From Trichuris trichiura (taxonomy: Eukaryota > Nematoda > Enoplea > Trichinellida > Trichuridae): a stretch of 64,000 nucleotides of DNA. The DNA lies in NCBI GenBank assembly GCA_037903355.1, contig JBAJFE010000038.1, forward strand, positions 62,001 to 126,000, given 5' to 3'. The notes beneath the pieces were generated by a model. The model saw only the letters and a list, made by a program, of their open reading frames with translations. It did no database searches and was not told where the DNA came from. Below, piece after piece: positions 27,501 to 38,497 of the stretch. Position numbers and translations under genes: made by a program. The number at the start of each line of letters is the position of its first letter. Positions within the stretch are counted from its first letter, which is position 1.

Positions 27501-27897
27501 ATACCTCAGGGCAGGTACGTAAAGTAAACCACCGGCATTTAATTATAACAGCTACTAGGCATAATGGTGCAGCGAATGTTGTTTATTCAGTTTAAGGGTC
27601 TCTATGTTTCGTTTTTAGGCTGATTAAGTTGTAGGATTGTACAACTGCTTGCAGAAAGTGATATACGTCTAGACGAGAATTAGTTTTATTCGCCTTCCAA
27701 AAAGTTTACGAAAAAAATAAAATTCGCCTACCTCGCGCTTCGTAATGTCAGATTTTGCGCTAAGAAATTTTTAACGAAAACTGGAAAAACTAAGTCGCGG
27801 TACTTACAGTATCCCGTGTACTTGAGAATTACATAACACTATTCAAACGCGTCATCCTGGTTGTCTTCTTGTTCTTTGTGTTGGCTTGCTTTGAACT

Positions 27898-30431
27898 ATG
27901 GAACCGAAGGTAAACAAAAAAGAATGGAAAGAGCTGCCTGATGTCATTGTTAATTGCAATGATGGAACACGCTACATCAAGGGAAAATTTCTTGGAAAGG
28001 TACTCATTGGCAGCTGAGTTTTCGGTTTGTAACATCGATTGTAGGGTGGTTTCGCTCGCTGCTACGAGCTCACTGACTCAGCAACGAAGGAAATTTTTGC
28101 CGGCAAGGTGGTTTCGAAGTCCCTTCTCCTCAAAAGGCATCAAAAGGAAAAAGTAAGATATTGTTAGTGTTTTGCTCTTTACCAGCTAAACTCGTTTGCA
28201 GATGGCCCAGGAAATCGACATTCACAGTAAACTTTGCCATGAAAATATCGTGAAGTTCTACATGCACTTCGAAGACGACGAAAACGTTTATATTTTGCTG
28301 GAACTTTGCTGCAGAAGGGTAGACGTTTTATCGCCGCTATTTCCGTGCTTAGCTGACCGTTAGGCGCTTTTAGTCTCTTATGGAGCTTCACAAACGCCGT
28401 AGGACAATTACTGAGCCAGAAGCGCGTTATTTTCTTGTACAAATCATTAATGCGACGGCCTACCTTCACGCGAATAGAATAATTCATCGTGATATGAAGT
28501 TGGGCAATCTTTTCTTGAACGACAGCATGACGGTAAAGCTCGGCGACTTTGGGTTGGCTACAGTACTTGACTTCGACGGAGAGCGTAAGAGGTAGTGCTA
28601 GTCATGTTTACGACTTCTGCTCCGATCTAGTAAATAATCACAAAAACAGAACTCTTTGCGGAACACCCAACTACATCGCTCCCGAAGTGCTATGCAAGAA
28701 AGGTCACAGCTACGAGGTTGACATTTGGGCGATTGGCTGCATTTTGTACACCTTGTTGGTGGGCAAGCCTCCTTTTGAGACAGATTCACTGAAGGATACT
28801 TACGCTCGCATTCAACGAAACGAGTACCACGTTCCTTCCCGTTTAAGTGCAGCTGCTCGGCAAATGATCCAGCGGATCCTGCAAACTGATCCAAAAAATC
28901 GCCCAAACGTTCATGAATTACTAAAATTCCAGTTCGTTAGCAGCGGTAAGTGGCCGTAGAAGTGCGCTGTTGCCCACAGTGTTCACTGGTTGCGTTAAGG
29001 TTTCCGCCCTCATCGTTTGCCCACCTCGTGCTTAACAATGGCACCCAAGTTTCCAGTTGAAGCAGTTGGGGGTCGTGTTAGTTTCGACAGAAAACCATTT
29101 GCTGAACTGAACAAAGGTGCGTTGGTTACTTAGCCGTCTCAGTTGCTGCGGCAGTTTCTTTACTTCACGCAAATGCGTCCCTTTATCTAATTTCTAATCC
29201 CTTTCTTGCTTTCAGTTGGCGAAAACAAAGAAGCCGCAGGAGCGCCGGCAATTGGGCGCGTGTTAGCCGCCGTTCCCGAAAATGAAATAGCAAACAATAA
29301 CAATGGAAACCAGGAATTCGAAATGTCAGTTGCCGGTAATTATCCGCTCAATTGATCGTAAAACGGATTTAAAAAAAAGTTAATTCCTTTCAGTGAAGCA
29401 AGAAATGCCCTCAGATTGGTACTTGTCTCACATGTACAGGCAATTGTTGGAATTTGCGCAATCGCAAGCCGGAAAGATAGCCCATCCTCGGCAAGGTAGG
29501 AACGTTGGCTTGATGACGACTTTCATTTTTGCACAAATCAGAAGAAGCCGAACATCCAGCTTCGGCACCATGTTTTTTTTGCACAAATCAGAAGTCCAGC
29601 TTCGGCACCAGTTTTTTGGGTGAGCAGATGGGTAGACTATTCGGACAAATATGGGCTTGGTTACCAGCTTTGTGATAATAGCGTAGGAGTGCTGTTCAAC
29701 GACAACACCAAAATGGTTCTTAATGCAGACGGAAAGTAACCATTCGCAACGTTTAAAGTCTCCGTATGCCCAAATGACCTCATAATGTTGCAGACAGTTT
29801 CAATATATTCACCGCAATGGACAAGAAGAGTTCTTTACCATGGATTCCTATCCCGATTCGTTAAACAAAAAAACAACCTTGTTGAAGTATTTCAAGTGCT
29901 ACATGAACGACCATTTGCTTAACGTAGCTGCGGTAATTATGCAGAATATCTGTATGCTAATTTGTTTATCTTCAGGCTGGCGCGGGACTGACATTGCGCG
30001 AGGGTGATGAATTGGCAAGATTGCCGAGCTTGCGAACTTGGTTCCGCACTCGCTCGGCCATTGTTCTCCACTTGAACAATGGAACAATCCAAGTGAACTT
30101 CTTTCACGACCATACGAAGTTGATTTTATGTCCATTGATGGGTGCCGTCTCTTACATGGATCAACAGCGCAATTTCAAAACCTACAAGATCGCTCAGCTC
30201 CAGAAGTATGGATGCGAGCCTGATTTAGCGTACTAAAATTGATTGCAACTTTCGAATTTGATGATCTCATCTTGCTATTGCAGATCTCGTTTGCGATACG
30301 CAAGAAGTATGGTTGAACGTCTTATTGTACGCTCCATCAGCACTGGACAGGCTTTGCTGGCTAGCCTTCAGCTGAAGAATGATGCCGCTAAAACAGTTAC
30401 CTCTTCGGGTACTCAGTCGAAGGTCGTATAA
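27898..30431 (+). CDS. plk-1: Polo-like kinase 1
   Basis: Twelve exons: 27898-27999, 28045-28152, 28202-28318, 28374-28591, 28650-28945, 29000-29116, 29216-29335, 29394-29495, 29612-29735, 29794-29923, 29976-30229, 30284-30431. They encode about 611 aa (PLK1 is usually about 600). The kinase domain has a GKGGF loop, catalytic Lys55, HRDM with Asp149, DFG at 167 and activating Thr183 in [15 protein letters not shown] destruction box follows (RKPFAELNK). Two polo boxes carry WVDYSDKYG and the phosphopeptide-binding His/Lys in [10 protein letters not shown]. The kinase drives mitotic entry, centrosome maturation and cytokinesis at centrosomes and kinetochores, docking through its polo boxes. Oddity: the exon at 29.6 kb is preceded by a 40-bp duplication that forces use of the acceptor at 29611. 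The donor of exon 10 could instead be at 29932. The identity is certain. Confidence 0.97.
29525..29611 (+). repeat. 40-bp tandem duplication in a plk-1 intron/exon boundary
   Basis: TTTTTGCACAAATCAGAAG and TCCAGCTTCGGCACCA occur twice with a 40-nt offset (second block at 29555-29570 and 29595-29610). The first copy also contains AAGCCGAACA, which the second lacks. Forty is not a multiple of three, so reading through both copies shifts the frame. Confidence 0.9.
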
Positions 30432-30642
30432 GCTCCGTTTTTAATAATAGGCACTGGTAACAAGTTCTTATAAACTTCATTTTTACCTAACAAAACCTCC
30501 ACATCATCTAAACGTTCTTAGCTCCTCCGGCAGAATAATTTTTGAAGGTATCTTGCAGAGGTTTCAAGTATTCGCGTTAATGCATTATTTTACTTTCACT
30601 GATTAATGTTCGTGTGCCTTTGAATCGTGCTAGAAAACTGGA

Positions 30643-30648
30643 AATAAA
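30643..30648 (+). terminator. AATAAA poly(A) signal, probably for plk-1
   Basis: Canonical hexamer 212 nt after the plk-1 stop. It lies only 14 nt before the end of the convergent coding region, so the two 3' UTRs probably overlap. Confidence 0.5.
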
Positions 30649-30661
30649 GTTTGTTTGATAG

Positions 30662-31624
30662 CTAGTGGAATGGAGCGGCGTTTTTGACAATCTTGCTATC
30701 AATATTGTTAGTTTGCGTTCCCTTGTTCGCAATATGACTTTGCTGTTCAGCCATGGCAAGCAAGCGTTCCGTCTCGCTGCTTGTGGCGCCCGTACGAACG
30801 TTCATAGGTAGCAGCACTGTCTGCAATAAAAAAAATTGGCGGTTCAGGTTGTTGCTTCGTCCGTCATACCTGGTGGCCATGCGCGGTTCTGGAAACGTAG
30901 TAGCCACGATGAAGCTCTTCCTGTGGCGTTGTCAAATTGTAGAAGCAAAGAATAGACGAGACAATAGTACAAATAGCTACAAGAAAGCCATGCTGAAAGT
31001 AACGCGCAGTGGTCAGAAGATACCATGGGCGGGCGTGAACACCATATGCAGCGTGTACATGGCAATCTTCGTATTCTCGATAATTCTATTCAATTCGGTT
31101 AGAGACTGCGATGGATGCCAGCCCTGCTGTCGAATCTCCTTTTCTTGTTGGTCCAATAGCCAGGCAGTTATGGAAAAAAGGAAAACGCTGAGCAGAAGTG
31201 AAAGCAAATTGGTACAAGCGTAGATCACAAGCAGCAGCCGTTTCGGATACAGCTTAACTAGCGCTATGCCGAGCATTGAGTTCAAAATGAATGCAGCCGA
31301 CATCCACAAGCTGCTCTTGTATGGGCAGCCATCATAGAAATGGCATATTACACCAAAGACGCATATTTGAACAGCAAGGCAAAGCTGTGCGGCCGCGCAG
31401 ATTAATACCGATCTCGGATGCCGAAGAACGATAGTGTCGGTCATGATAGAACGTTCGTGCTGTTGGCCCGCGCATTGAGTTTCGTATCCTGTCGATAACT
31501 GCAATTCGTCGTCGACAACGAAGCTTCCCGACTCTAAGGAATCCCGTTCAAGTGGCATGACTTCCCTTACGGTATCCTGGTTGAAGTCGGACGCTTCTGT
31601 GTTCACACTGCTTTCCATCTCCAT
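30662..31624 (-). CDS. Four-transmembrane protein of unrecognised family
   Basis: Three exons on the minus strand (31043-31624, 30870-30992, 30662-30820) encode 287 aa. A hydrophilic N-terminus of about 70 residues, rich in Glu/Asp/Ser, precedes four hydrophobic segments: VLICAAAQLCLAVQICVFGV, LWMSAAFILNSMLGIALV, LLLVIYACTNLLSLLLSVF and HGFLVAICTIVSSILCFY. The loop between the first two holds CHFYDGCPY, possibly a disulfide. The loop before TM4 is longer and charged. The tail is polar and probably cytosolic. The topology recalls MS4A, synaptogyrin or sarcospan-type tetraspan proteins, but no signature assigns it to any, and it lacks the tetraspanin CCG motif. It converges on plk-1 with 230 bp between the stops. 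A membrane location is well supported; the function is unknown. Confidence 0.8.
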
Positions 31625-32445
31625 TTTAGGAGCTACAAAAAATTTTCGAGTCAGACGCTGCTAGTCGAAATTTGTCAAAGTGACCGTTCGTACCGCTTGA
31701 AGTCTAGGCCAGATTTATCCTAAGCTTGGCGATTGAGCCAAAACGCGATGGTCATCCTGTCTTCGTCCAATTCGGCTTTTTATCCTTGCAAACCTGCTCC
31801 GGTAGCACTTGTCGAAATCCGTCTGCTAAATTGGTGACGTCATTCGCCATTGACGCTTCGGGTTGTAAATAAATCTGAATGGCAGAAACTTTTATATATT
31901 GGTTCTCTTTCTAGGACTTATTATCAACGAAAAGTTTGTTGGCCTACGAGGAACGCATGTATTGCAAGTTGCGTGGGCTGGATGATCAATGCTTTCCATG
32001 AGAAACTCGGTAAGGACATCTGAACTATGGATGATGGGCAATGCTAACATGCTTTAGATTATAAGATCCTTCATAAGGAATTTCACCAACGCATAATTTT
32101 ACGGTATGAATCTCGTTCACTTGTTATTTTTACAGAAAATGAATAGGATAATACTTTTACGGAATGCATTCCGTTAATTTATTACACATTCTGGGATGCG
32201 TATGGGATATATTCCAAGAGACTATGCGTTAACAACTAACACCGCGCAAAGGAAGGAAATAAGCAAACATTCTAGGCATCATCTAACCATCAAGAAGGCC
32301 CTCGATTGTGGCAGGATGGTATTTCTGCTCTGAAGTATCACCAGCCACGTGGAGTCAACCTCGATGAGTCGGGGTCGACTTGACAGGAACCCATGTCGGT
32401 CGGTAGCACGGAAGGGCGCCTTACCAGCCAATCCTGGTGAAGGCA

Positions 32446-32545
32446 AGGAGATGTTTCTGTTAAAATTTGTTCGTTCGTTGCGCTGATGACAGCCCGTAGT
32501 CGCGGGCCGAAAGCTTCGCAAGTAAAAGTTTCAGAAAAAACGGGA
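32446..32545. repeat. Copy of the dispersed foldback family
   Basis: GCGCTGATGACAGCCCG, then GGGCCGAAAGCTTCG, AAGTTTCAG and ACGGGAAGTCCGTAAC follow in the order and spacing of the family consensus (GCTGAAGACGGGTC, GGCCCGAAAGCTCCGG, TTTTCAACGGGACAT, TTCCGTA). Confidence 0.6.
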
Positions 32546-33034
32546 AGTCCGTAACAAAACTTTATGAAAAAACTGAAATCCCGTTAAGGAAGAATTGAAA
32601 ATCAAAACATCCCTCGTATATATTGTTTTATTTGTCACGGAAAAGATACTAACCGTTTGTTTTTATGCCTAAGCACAATTTCAACTCCCCAGAGCTTTCA
32701 GAGTCTGACGCGCTTCGTTTTAAACGATTATGAATGTGGGCCTGATATGCGGTGACTGTTACAGTGACAACAGATGACGTTGCAGCTAGTTTTTTCACGT
32801 GATCGACGGGACTTCTTCGGTAAATAATGAGGAACTGTGCTTCATGAAGGCTTACAGTGCCATAAAGAAGAGCTAAGTATTCAATGCAAAAAATATTAAG
32901 TTGTAGCGAAAATCTTTTATCTTTTTTATTGATTTCAACTGTTCGCCGGATCAGGTTGCAACAATACTGTTTAGCAGAATTTCCACTGCAGTCGACAACC
33001 CTCTGTCAACGTTCTTGCAGCAGCTGGATACGAC

Positions 33035-33581
33035 CTAGGTAAAAAGACGCGGGCTTTGATCCAAAGAATTTTGAACCCACGCAAAATATGAAAGTGCTAA
33101 GCACATTCCATGCCATGTTGAGTTGAACAGATGATGTTCAGAAGAACCTATGTCTAAGAAGTATGCCGAGCAATGGTTTCCAACCGAGCTTGAGATTTCT
33201 CTTTTGGGTGACCTTATGTGGTCGTGTAATAAAACAGCTCTTCTTGGTTTAACCCAAATTTCGAATTGTCTTATCCCAGACCTTCCACTGATTTCATAAC
33301 CTGCATATGGTAAAAGCTTGCGGTAACCGTCTAGCACGGATCCAACACCTATAAAAACATGAAACGTCTTGATCCAACCTACAGCAAAGACCGCTCTTTC
33401 TCTTTCTGGTCGGGTTAGTTACGAAAGTGGTCAGCTCTTCAGGGTTCACCCAACGTTTCCTCCTCTTAGTTTTGTCGAGCGCAATCCACTTTTTATCTAC
33501 AGTAAACATCCGCCAGGGGGTACTCCTCCGTCTTTGCCTTGTCAGCAAAAAAGCTCGAGAATTCGAGCATCTGGTCAACTA
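33035..33581 (-). pseudogene. Mariner transposase pseudogene (DD34D)
   Basis: Two overlapping minus-strand frames carry mariner landmarks. The first (33294-33578) has VDKKWIALDKTKRRKRWVNP, the counterpart of GDEKWI..D..KR..WV.P with the first catalytic Asp. The second (33035-33337) has AVLLHDH with the second Asp, then LDIGSSEHHLFNSTWHG, the counterpart of PDLAPSDYHLF. There the third catalytic Asp is Glu. A frameshift separates the halves and the N-terminal DNA-binding half is not recognisable. It is therefore inactive. The insert lies between the four-TM gene and the orphan coding fragment. Confidence 0.8.
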
Positions 33582-34328
33582 ATCGTCTGACGGCTGACAT
33601 GGTACTCGCTTACAGGTGGCATGTAACCACGGGAGAAGGTTCGAACAATGCACCTCAAGGGAACCTTATGGTTCTTGCGTCATCAGTGCTGAATCTTCCT
33701 TGAGCAGCGCCTGTATATCACTATTTATAGTTCTTCGTATGCACAACTCCCTCATCATAAGTATCGGGCAAAATTCTCGCGGTTTCTACTGCACTCTTTC
33801 CTCAGTTAAAGAACAAAAACATACAGCGGCGTAAGTGGATTCTATTGGGGTACATTTCAAAACGGCTGCAGAGATAATAGCGAATTAAAAAACCAATCAA
33901 ATTTCACTATAGACTTGAAGATGTTCGCTTGGGCTTTCCTGATATAAAAAAACCCCCCTGCTCACGCAGCGCATAACGTTTTGAAAGCAAAGTTATGGTA
34001 AAAGGCTTTCGCAACAATCTAACACTACCCAAGAAAATATGTACTCCAAAATTAAGTTTCGATATCTACACTGCACTTCCGAAGCAAGGCATATCAATCC
34101 GCTATGCCAAGACGATAAATGCTGGCTTATTCTAAGTAAGAGAACTGCGTGGGAATCAGATTGGCGTGTCAGCGCAAAATTTAACTCTTTCAAAAATCGT
34201 ATTAGTAAGGTCGTTTGAATTGCATAGCGTAGCCTGAATATCGCGACAACGTTCTCAAATTGATTAGTTCGGTAGTTGGGGCATTGCGTTTATAACTTCT
34301 GAACAAAGGTGCCACCAACCATCGCCAG

Positions 34329-34641
34329 TTGGTCGACGTTCTAAAGCAAGTAGAAAGCAATGCAAATGCTGAACAGTTACCAAGTCCTAAACGCTCGGTT
34401 AGTTTGGAGGCTGTTGGCAGCTGGTTCGATACATTGAAACGAAATCCGACGCTGGCTGCGGCTAAGCTGAACGGTCGTCAGGTATGCGAAGGCGCGGAAA
34501 ACCCGCCTTCGGCTGGCAATCGGTTAAAAGACACGTTGCACTTTAAGCAAATGCTATCTTCATTTGCCAACTTACATTGTTTTCTAGGAACCGCTTGATG
34601 AGCCGAAGATGCTGCTTAGCAGCAGCTGCGCCCCCAGTTAA
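34329..34641 (+). CDS. Orphan two-exon coding fragment, family unknown
   Basis: An open segment beginning after an AG at 34328 codes LVDVLKQVESNANAEQ, PSPKRSVSLEAV, GSWFDTLKRNP and TLAAAKLNGRQ. It meets a donor (CAG|GTATGC at 34482) in phase 0. An acceptor (TTTTCTAG at 34587) joins to EPLDEPKMLLSSSCAPS and a stop at 34639. Exons as given: 34329-34481 and 34588-34641. No initiator ATG exists in frame, so upstream exons are missing or unrecognised. The composition and the matched splice sites look like the 3' end of a real gene with a Ser/Lys-rich phosphorylatable stretch (KRSVS). It may be a truncated duplicate stranded by the nearby mariner insertion. Confidence 0.35.
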
Positions 34642-35028
34642 ATGATGAGCCAGAGTTAGTGGAACTGCGGTCGACGGCAGGCCGGCCATATGTCAAATAG
34701 GCTATATTTTGGTCGAAGGAGGTAGCTGGACATCGTTGTCTGGTTCACCGTTCCTGACGGAGGGTGTCAATAATGAAGAAGGATAATTTTACGTCCATTC
34801 ACCGCGTGGTCCATCTTAAATACCATTTTCTCGAACAACACATCCGCGTCGTGGCTACAAGAAGACATCCAACCCAGTTAATTTTTTATTCTACTTACAA
34901 GAAAAAGCGTTTTCTGAAGCGCCAGCCTTTGTTAACGTAAAAAAAGAGAGTTCCTATTGAAACTACGAATTATAGGCTTAGATCGATCGCTGACTTAGCA
35001 TGAGATTTTATAGGACAAGAAGATAACT

Positions 35029-35484
35029 GATAAGTAGAGCTGGTGGACTCCACAGTACCCATTATACGTCAGAAATTAGATAACTTCGGTAATCCTTCGT
35101 AAACACATTCGTCATCCTACTTTTTTTTGCGAGGAAGGAGTAATTTATTTGCGTATCCGCCTTCCTAATGCAACTAAATAAAAAAATGCACTATAAATGT
35201 CCAACCCTACTTATGACTTCCCTCAAGAAGCTTCGCTTTGACAACCGAATGATGACGTCTGTGAAGAAAGGGAGAGAAGTAACAAACTATGCGCAGATAA
35301 GTAGAGCTGGTGGAGTACCCATGTCAGAAATTAGATAACTTCGAATCCTTCACACATTCGCCATCCTATTTTTTTTGCAGGAAGGAGTAATTTATTTGCG
35401 TATCCGCCTTCCTATGCAACCACTATAAATGTCCAACCCTACTTATGACTTCCCTCAAGAAGCTTCGCTTTGACAACCGAATGA
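35029..35484. repeat. Diverged tandem duplication, about 190-220 bp per copy
   Basis: Copy 1 (35029-35251) and copy 2 (35296-35484) share GATAAGTAGAGCTGGTGG, GAAGGAGTAATTTATTTGCG and AAGAAGCTTCGCTTTGACAA in order. Copy 1 is longer through small local expansions: GGACTCCACAGTACCC against GGAGTACCC, CGGTAATCCTTCGTAAACAC against CGAATCCTTCACAC, and extra bases around AACTAAATAAAAAA. No coding frame is shared. Confidence 0.85.
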
Positions 35485-36423
35485 GATCAAGAAAGCACTC
35501 GCAGGTAAAGTCAAATCATCAGTGAATGCTTCCAGCCAAAGCACTCGTTCAAATATACTTCCGCCGCAGTATACGTACAGATTACCGTTACGTGTTAGTT
35601 TTTATTAATTTGGGTCGACGTCGAGCGCGCCTGCATTCACAGCTTTTTGCCTCCGATTAGTATGAGCTGCATAGAAGTGAAGAGTAAAGGCCCAATTTAT
35701 GATTGCTAAACTTTTGAAGATAATACCAAGTACATTTTACGGCCTATCATTGAAGCTTCGTTAGAGCTCAGTAAAGCCTGCAGTTAATAAAGTCATGATT
35801 CACAGAATAGCTTGTGATTAACATTTCCTAGCGCAAAATAGAATATCATAAAGTCAGCATGGCGAACGTTAAATGTACTCAAGCAAAGCCAGTTTGCCGC
35901 TGGCCGGAAAGCCAATTTTCGAGTTTATCATGTTCAAGTCCAATTTTAGCGTACTAGTAACGTACCTCATGAGAAATTGGCTGTCAACAATTCGCTTGCA
36001 CTTGCGATCATCCAATCCTGCGGCGGAACAGCAGTGCGGGAGCGTACAAATAGGCGAATGGTTGACGTAATTTCTTTGCTCCGCAGGACTTGCAAATATG
36101 CACGCTGACGTCTTCAGAAACATTCGTCAGCAACGACGTAGGAAGGAAGTTAATATGACCTCATGATGGCGTGAACGAAGCAGCGTGACGTTGTTGCGTC
36201 AGGCCGACTAAACAACTTAAGTTTTACGAATGCTTTGGGAATGCTCAGCGTCGTTACCGGCGCTCCAAGTTAAGAGACGCATTGAGAGATGCAGGATTTT
36301 TTCTTTTGTCCCAATTTGGGAAATACGGCAACATAGATGGGTAGATATATGCCACCTACAGAGTATTCTAATACAGTTGCGTCTAGACAGATTAATACGC
36401 CATCCTGTTATCTTTTTGTAAAT

Positions 36424-36560
36424 GCAACTTCTTGGTACGGGACCGGGGAGTTTCATGTTAGGTTTCCTTTTACGGAATGTTAGTCCCGTTGGAAACTTTT
36501 AATATTTCCGGAGCTTTTGGGCCAAACGCGACCCGTCTTCAGCGGTATCAAAAAGACGAT
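36424..36560. repeat. Copy of the dispersed foldback family
   Basis: AACTTCTTGGTACGGGAC, TTTCATGTTAGG, TTACGGAATGTTAGTCCCGT, TCCGGAGCTTTTGGGCC and GACCCGTCTTCAGCGGTA follow in this order. This is one of the best-preserved single copies and matches the left arm of the 60.8-kb element across its whole length. Confidence 0.75.
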
Positions 36561-37299
36561 GACAACATCAAGCTTTCCTGCACCAGGCGTTCGAAAATGC
36601 GGATCAACTGCAAAAGGCAGTTCGCCAGTTAATGTATACTTGCCAACCCAGCTTCTTCCAAAATGGCATTAAGTTTGCTTCTAGGACGTTGGCAACATTG
36701 CGTCAATGAGAACGGTGAACGCTTTGATTAATAATGTTGTTTCTGACAGGACTTTTGACTTTTCAAACTTTCCCGTCCAAAACTGGCAGAAAATTTTCAG
36801 CAGCCTAACAGCGGAAGTTTACCGTCTTCACTAAGGCTTTTATTGCGGCGTCTGAAATGTGAAACCAACTTACGAAGGAGAAAACTTCGGGCACATCTGA
36901 AGTTGTAAATGTATTGTCGACCTGTTCAGGCGTCATATGCAAAGTCGTAGCATTGGAAAAAGTTCACCACACTGACGAGGTCACGACAGCTGAGCTTAAA
37001 AGCAAGCTGTAAGATATAAACAACATAGCTAATAGTGAAGTTCATTATTTGTCTTCGTCGTTTAGGTTTTTAAAATTTTATTGCGAGTAGCTTTTGTCAA
37101 ATCGTTTGCATTTAAAAAAGTGCCACAAGGCGCTTGCAGATTGTGAAAGAAAATCAAAGAAACCACCAACGCGTAACAGATGGCCTCTCCAAGCAGTACT
37201 TTCAATTCAAAGTTCAAAGCCCACAAGTGTTAAGTTTGCTGAAAAGTGCAACCTGCAGCATAACGCTGATATAAGCTGATATTTTAAACATTGAAAACG

Positions 37300-38497
37300 T
37301 AGCTTTTTGGTGAGGGGCAGTGAAGCTTCAAGTGAACTACGTGATGCGTTCGTTACGGCAGAAGTTCCGTTGTAATATTTTTAATAATTCTAATGCCGGA
37401 GCTTTTGGGCCCAATCCTGACCCATCATCGGCAGTAAAGAAGATTGAAAAATAACGACAGGTAACGTAACAAGCGAATAAGTGAAAGACCGTAAATTGTG
37501 AAGTTTAAAAGGATCTAGTAACGACAATTTCGTAACCCTCAGCAGCTTTCTAACCTCTGTGATGTAACGTCCATCGAAAATATCAACATAAGTTAATTCT
37601 AATACGTTCAAATTTTGTCATAGTTGATTGCAACGGATCCTTCCATCCCTGTATTATTCATTTCAATCTTTTTATTGTTGATTTCATTATGTTCTATTCC
37701 ATTCTTTGACGATGTGTCACTCTGTATTCCATTTTTCTGGTTTCATTGCTCGACAGAATAACAATTCCATCCATTTCAACTGTAGTCAAGTCTTATCGAT
37801 GTTGTTCATATCCATTGGATCAATTTGGGTTTTGGCCTGTAATCTGCGCTGTCACAAACCGCAGTCCTCCAATTCTATTATTGCCATGGAAAGGCGTTGC
37901 AGGCATCCGCTGTGGTGGAACATGCTGTCCACTGAGCCTGACTCTCACCCAAAAGTTTTATGCTATGAAAGTAATCTACATTTGCGCCGAATTGAAGAGG
38001 CTTCATGCATTCGCCATATTTTCACACACAACCGTGGCCAAGTAGCTCGCATAACTGTGATCATACTGTCGCTGCTTACGGTGTTTGCATGCAGGCCAAA
38101 ACACAAATGGATCTAACGGATACGAACAACATCAATAAAACCTGACCACAATTGAACTAGATAGAACTACGACACTATGGAACAATGAAACCAGAAAAAT
38201 GGAATACAAAATGGCGCACGTCGTCCAGAAATGGAAACATTTACTAGATTTAGCCATGACAAAATCGGAATGTATAAAAATTATATTGTTATGTTGATAT
38301 TTTCGACGGACGGTACACCACAGAGGTTTAAAGGCTGCTGGCGGATACGAAACAGTCATACTAGATCGTTCTAAACTTCGCAATTTACACTGTTTCACTC
38401 ATTCACTTGTTACGTTACCTGTCGTTATTTTTCAATCTTCTTTACTGCTGATGCGGGGTTAGAATCAGACCCAAAAGCTTCGGCATTAAAATTATTA
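37300..38497. repeat. Nested foldback element, 1.2 kb
   Basis: The segment at about 37384-37518 (CCGGAGCTTTTGGGCCC ... GATTGAAAAATAACGACAGG, TAACGTAACAAG) recurs inverted at about 38361-38497 (CTTGTTACGTTACCTGTCG, TTATTTTTCAATC ... CCCAAAAGCTTCGG). Inside lies a second inverted pair: TGTATTCCATTTTTCTGG then TTTCATTG at 37723-37748, inverted at 38183-38208. The outer ends contain the dispersed family core. The central 430 bp are single copy and include a 136-aa open frame without recognised domains. Probably a composite non-autonomous element. Confidence 0.7.

Larger units (their letters stand above)
16621..27897. other. 11-kb gene-poor spacer upstream of plk-1
   Basis: No gene is recognised on either strand. 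Open frames are 60-102 aa and lack motifs. Identified contents are a hairpin copy of the dispersed foldback family at 18.6 kb, another copy at 22.2 kb, an unrelated hairpin at 22.94 kb and a mariner remnant at 24.4 kb. A 97-aa frame on the minus strand at 23273-23563 is unassigned. The promoters of the GPCR (-) and plk-1 (+) must lie at the two ends. Confidence 0.5.

Noticed and set aside
33640..33660. tRNA B-box-like GGTTCGAAC
   Set aside because: No A-box or cloverleaf could be built around it; it lies beside the mariner remnant.
37706..38116. 136-aa frame inside the nested foldback
   Set aside because: Overlaps another frame of similar length, ends inside repeat sequence and lacks motifs; kept only as possible cargo.
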